Shown one piece after another: positions 5,300-6,894 of a DNA stretch of 6,894 nucleotides. Positions within the stretch are counted from its first letter, which is position 1. Every line of letters starts with the position of its first letter. The stretch is from an uncultured Opitutia bacterium (lineage in GTDB: Bacteria > Verrucomicrobiota > Verrucomicrobiia > Opitutales > Coraliomargaritaceae), in the NCBI GenBank assembly GCA_937899295.1, contig CALBPO010000359.1:1-6894 (forward strand). Direction: 5' to 3'. Made by a program: the position numbers and the translations under genes. A model generated the notes under the pieces. The model saw nothing but the letters and a program-made list of their open reading frames with translations. It was not told the origin of the DNA and searched no databases.

Positions 5300-6877
5300 A
5301 TGAATTTACCTGATCCTTGCAAACAGATGCTCCAAAATTTCAAAAACATCGCCGTGGTCAGTCTTTCGACTGTGGGCTCCCGCTTATTGGGACTTTTAAG
5401 GGATATCCTCATTTTTGCAGCACTCGGCGCAAGCCTGTGGAATTCTGCCTTCATTCTGGCCTTTACCTTACCCAATCTTTTTCGGCGACTACTCGGTGAG
5501 GGGGCGCTAAGCTCAGCCATCGTCCCTGTTTTTTCTGATGTGCTGGAGAGGGAGGGGCGAAGCGGTGCCTTTCGCTTTTTCAATCAGGTGCTCGCGCGCT
5601 TATTGTTAGCGCTGATTATAATCATCAGCCTAGGTATGCTCTTGATGGCTTGGGCGGCTGGTGGTAACTTTTTGCCCGAGCGCTGGGCGACGGGTGCGGG
5701 ATTGGCCGTCTGGCTACTGCCCTACATGCTATTTATCTGCTTGGCTGCGATTATTTCGGCGGGCCTGAACCTCGTCGGACGTTTTGCCGTGGCGGCGTCG
5801 ACTCCCATCTTGCTCAACCTTGCTATGATCGGGGCGCTCGCCGCGGGTCTCTGCCTGGATATGGATGCCGCGCGATTGGTCTATTGGTTGTGTGGTGGCG
5901 TGCTTTTCGGTGGACTACTGCAGCTACTCCTGCCAGCGATCGATCTCATGCGTCAAGGATGGCGCCCACGACTGGAGTCAGAGGGTGGGGCAGCGCTGAC
6001 CGAGCTCTGGCAACTCTTCTTGCCGGGGCTGATGGGGGCAGCAATTTTGCAGATTAATATCCTCATCTCGCGGCTTTTAGCCTACTCGCTTGACGAATCG
6101 GCGGTGTCCGTGCTCTATCTGGCAAGTAGGCTAATGGAGCTACCGCTCGGCGTATTCACCATTGCGGTGGCGACTGTATTTTTTCCGCTCCTAGCTAAGG
6201 CACTCTCGAATCATGATGAGACGGCCTTCTCGGCCGCCTTCCTCAAAGGCTTACGTCTCGTAGTCGGTATTTCTCTACCTGCGGGCATCGGGCTATTTGT
6301 ATTGGGCGAGCCGATTATCGAGCTGCTTTTCTTCTGGGGGGCTTTTGAACAGGCCGATGTGCTGGCCACCGTGCCACTCCTCGCAATCTATGGGCTTGGC
6401 TTGCCGCTCTACTCGGCGGCGACTTTTGCCACCCGTGGACTCCACGCAAGTAAAGACATGCGCACCCCGGTAAGGGTCGCGGCTTACTGCCTGTTAATTA
6501 ATTTATTTTTCGGCTTACTCCTTATGCAATTCTGGGCTGCCGCTGGGTTGGCCGCGGCCAACGTGCTGGCCGCGCTCGCTCAGAGCTGGCTGCTCTGGCG
6601 AACGCTCTCGTCCAAGCGTCCCGATATTAGTTACCGCGCCTTGCGTCCGGCTTTGTTTAAAGTGCTCCTTGCAGGTGTCAGCATGGGGCTATTTTGTGCC
6701 CTCGCATGGTCGTGTTTGGCTGGTTTCGAATTGAACGATAAGCTGAGCGCCGCACTCATTATCGCCGTCTGCGTTCCAGGAGGTGTTATGGTCTATTTTA
6801 CTCTGCTCTATCTTCTTCGCTTTGAGGAGTTGGCCACGCTCAAGGCGACGCTCCTTAGCTACATGCCGAAGCGGTAG
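5300..6877 (+). CDS. murJ: Lipid II flippase MurJ (MviN family)
   Basis: MurJ is an inner-membrane MOP-superfamily transporter that flips lipid-linked peptidoglycan precursor to the outer face. The 525-aa product has about 14 hydrophobic segments, the last two near 450-475 and 481-507. The N-terminal signature is clear: SRLLGLLRD (27-35), TLPNLFRRLLGEGALSSAIV (56-75) and later ASRLMELPLGVFTIAVAT (275-292). Counting from ATG 5300, Arg28, Arg34, Arg62, Glu67 and Arg277 align with E. coli Arg18, Arg24, Arg52, Glu57 and Arg270 of the transport cavity. Positions equal to E. coli Asp39 and Asp269 are Ser49 and Ser276. An alternative start at ATG 5327 (Met10) fits the usual MurJ N-terminus better and would give 516 aa. 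Neither start has a properly spaced Shine-Dalgarno. The gene is divergent from pta and appears richer in G+C than the other genes. The last 17 nt of the window after its stop hold nothing recognisable. Confidence 0.94.
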   Translation: MNLPDPCKQMLQNFKNIAVVSLSTVGSRLLGLLRDILIFAALGASLWNSAFILAFTLPNLFRRLLGEGALSSAIVPVFSDVLEREGRSGAFRFFNQVLARLLLALIIIISLGMLLMAWAAGGNFLPERWATGAGLAVWLLPYMLFICLAAIISAGLNLVGRFAVAASTPILLNLAMIGALAAGLCLDMDAARLVYWLCGGVLFGGLLQLLLPAIDLMRQGWRPRLESEGGAALTELWQLFLPGLMGAAILQINILISRLLAYSLDESAVSVLYLASRLMELPLGVFTIAVATVFFPLLAKALSNHDETAFSAAFLKGLRLVVGISLPAGIGLFVLGEPIIELLFFWGAFEQADVLATVPLLAIYGLGLPLYSAATFATRGLHASKDMRTPVRVAAYCLLINLFFGLLLMQFWAAAGLAAANVLAALAQSWLLWRTLSSKRPDISYRALRPALFKVLLAGVSMGLFCALAWSCLAGFELNDKLSAALIIAVCVPGGVMVYFTLLYLLRFEELATLKATLLSYMPKR

Positions 6878-6894
6878 CAGTGGTTTGGATTCAA

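Noticed and set aside
5053..5583. 176-codon open frame on the minus strand spanning the pta start, the intergenic region and the murJ start
   Set aside because: It overlaps two firmly identified genes in antisense, has a composition typical of a shadow frame (Ser/Arg/Lys-rich start) and shows no recognisable domain.
1..6894. Search for defence systems, mobile elements, CRISPR repeats, tRNA or riboswitches
   Set aside because: All long frames are accounted for by housekeeping genes, and gaps are at most 126 nt. I saw no terminal inverted repeats, regular repeat arrays or tRNA-like cloverleaf. A ThDP riboswitch near dxs is unlikely because dxs follows xseB by 8 nt.

Overview
The window holds six complete protein genes in three transcription units, and no RNA gene, mobile element or CRISPR array that I could find. 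The best lineage guess is Verrucomicrobiota, probably the Opitutae/Puniceicoccales side. This rests on remembered family resemblance: a divergent DXS with a GDA-type thiamine diphosphate motif, a free-standing BioD-like/DRTGG protein beside a short Pta, and a MurJ with an 'NSAF' motif near its N-terminus. Base composition looks close to 50% G+C, with murJ somewhat richer. No search could be run, so the lineage is an inference.

Layout: (1) On the plus strand at 69/84-650 is sufT, a DUF59/MIP18-type iron-sulfur assembly factor. (2) A short intergenic stretch at 651-737 separates it from a convergent operon and may hold the sufT terminator. (3) The minus-strand operon, in transcription order, is pta (5173-4103), a BioD-like/DRTGG P-loop protein (4062-2887), xseB (2881-2645) and dxs (2636-738). 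Gaps are 40, 5 and 8 nt, so the four genes are probably co-transcribed. (4) A 126-nt divergent promoter region lies at 5174-5299. (5) On the plus strand at 5300 (or 5327)-6877 is murJ, the lipid II flippase.

How the genes fit together: Pta interconverts acetyl-CoA and acetyl phosphate. Its neighbour resembles the N-terminal regulatory half that is fused to Pta in E. coli, but here it is a separate gene placed after the catalytic gene. DXS makes 1-deoxy-D-xylulose 5-phosphate from pyruvate and glyceraldehyde 3-phosphate, the first step towards isoprenoids. Isoprenoids include undecaprenyl phosphate, the carrier of the lipid II that MurJ flips. The last two enzymes of the MEP pathway (IspG, IspH) are Fe-S proteins, so an Fe-S assembly factor nearby is compatible but not evidence of a link. 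XseB is the small subunit of exodeoxyribonuclease VII and is a common chromosomal neighbour of dxs.

This is mostly an ordinary housekeeping region. The points most worth a second look are the two-gene, order-reversed Pta architecture, the altered cofactor motif of DXS, the loss of two acidic residues in MurJ, and the near absence of Shine-Dalgarno sequences, with hints of leaderless starts.
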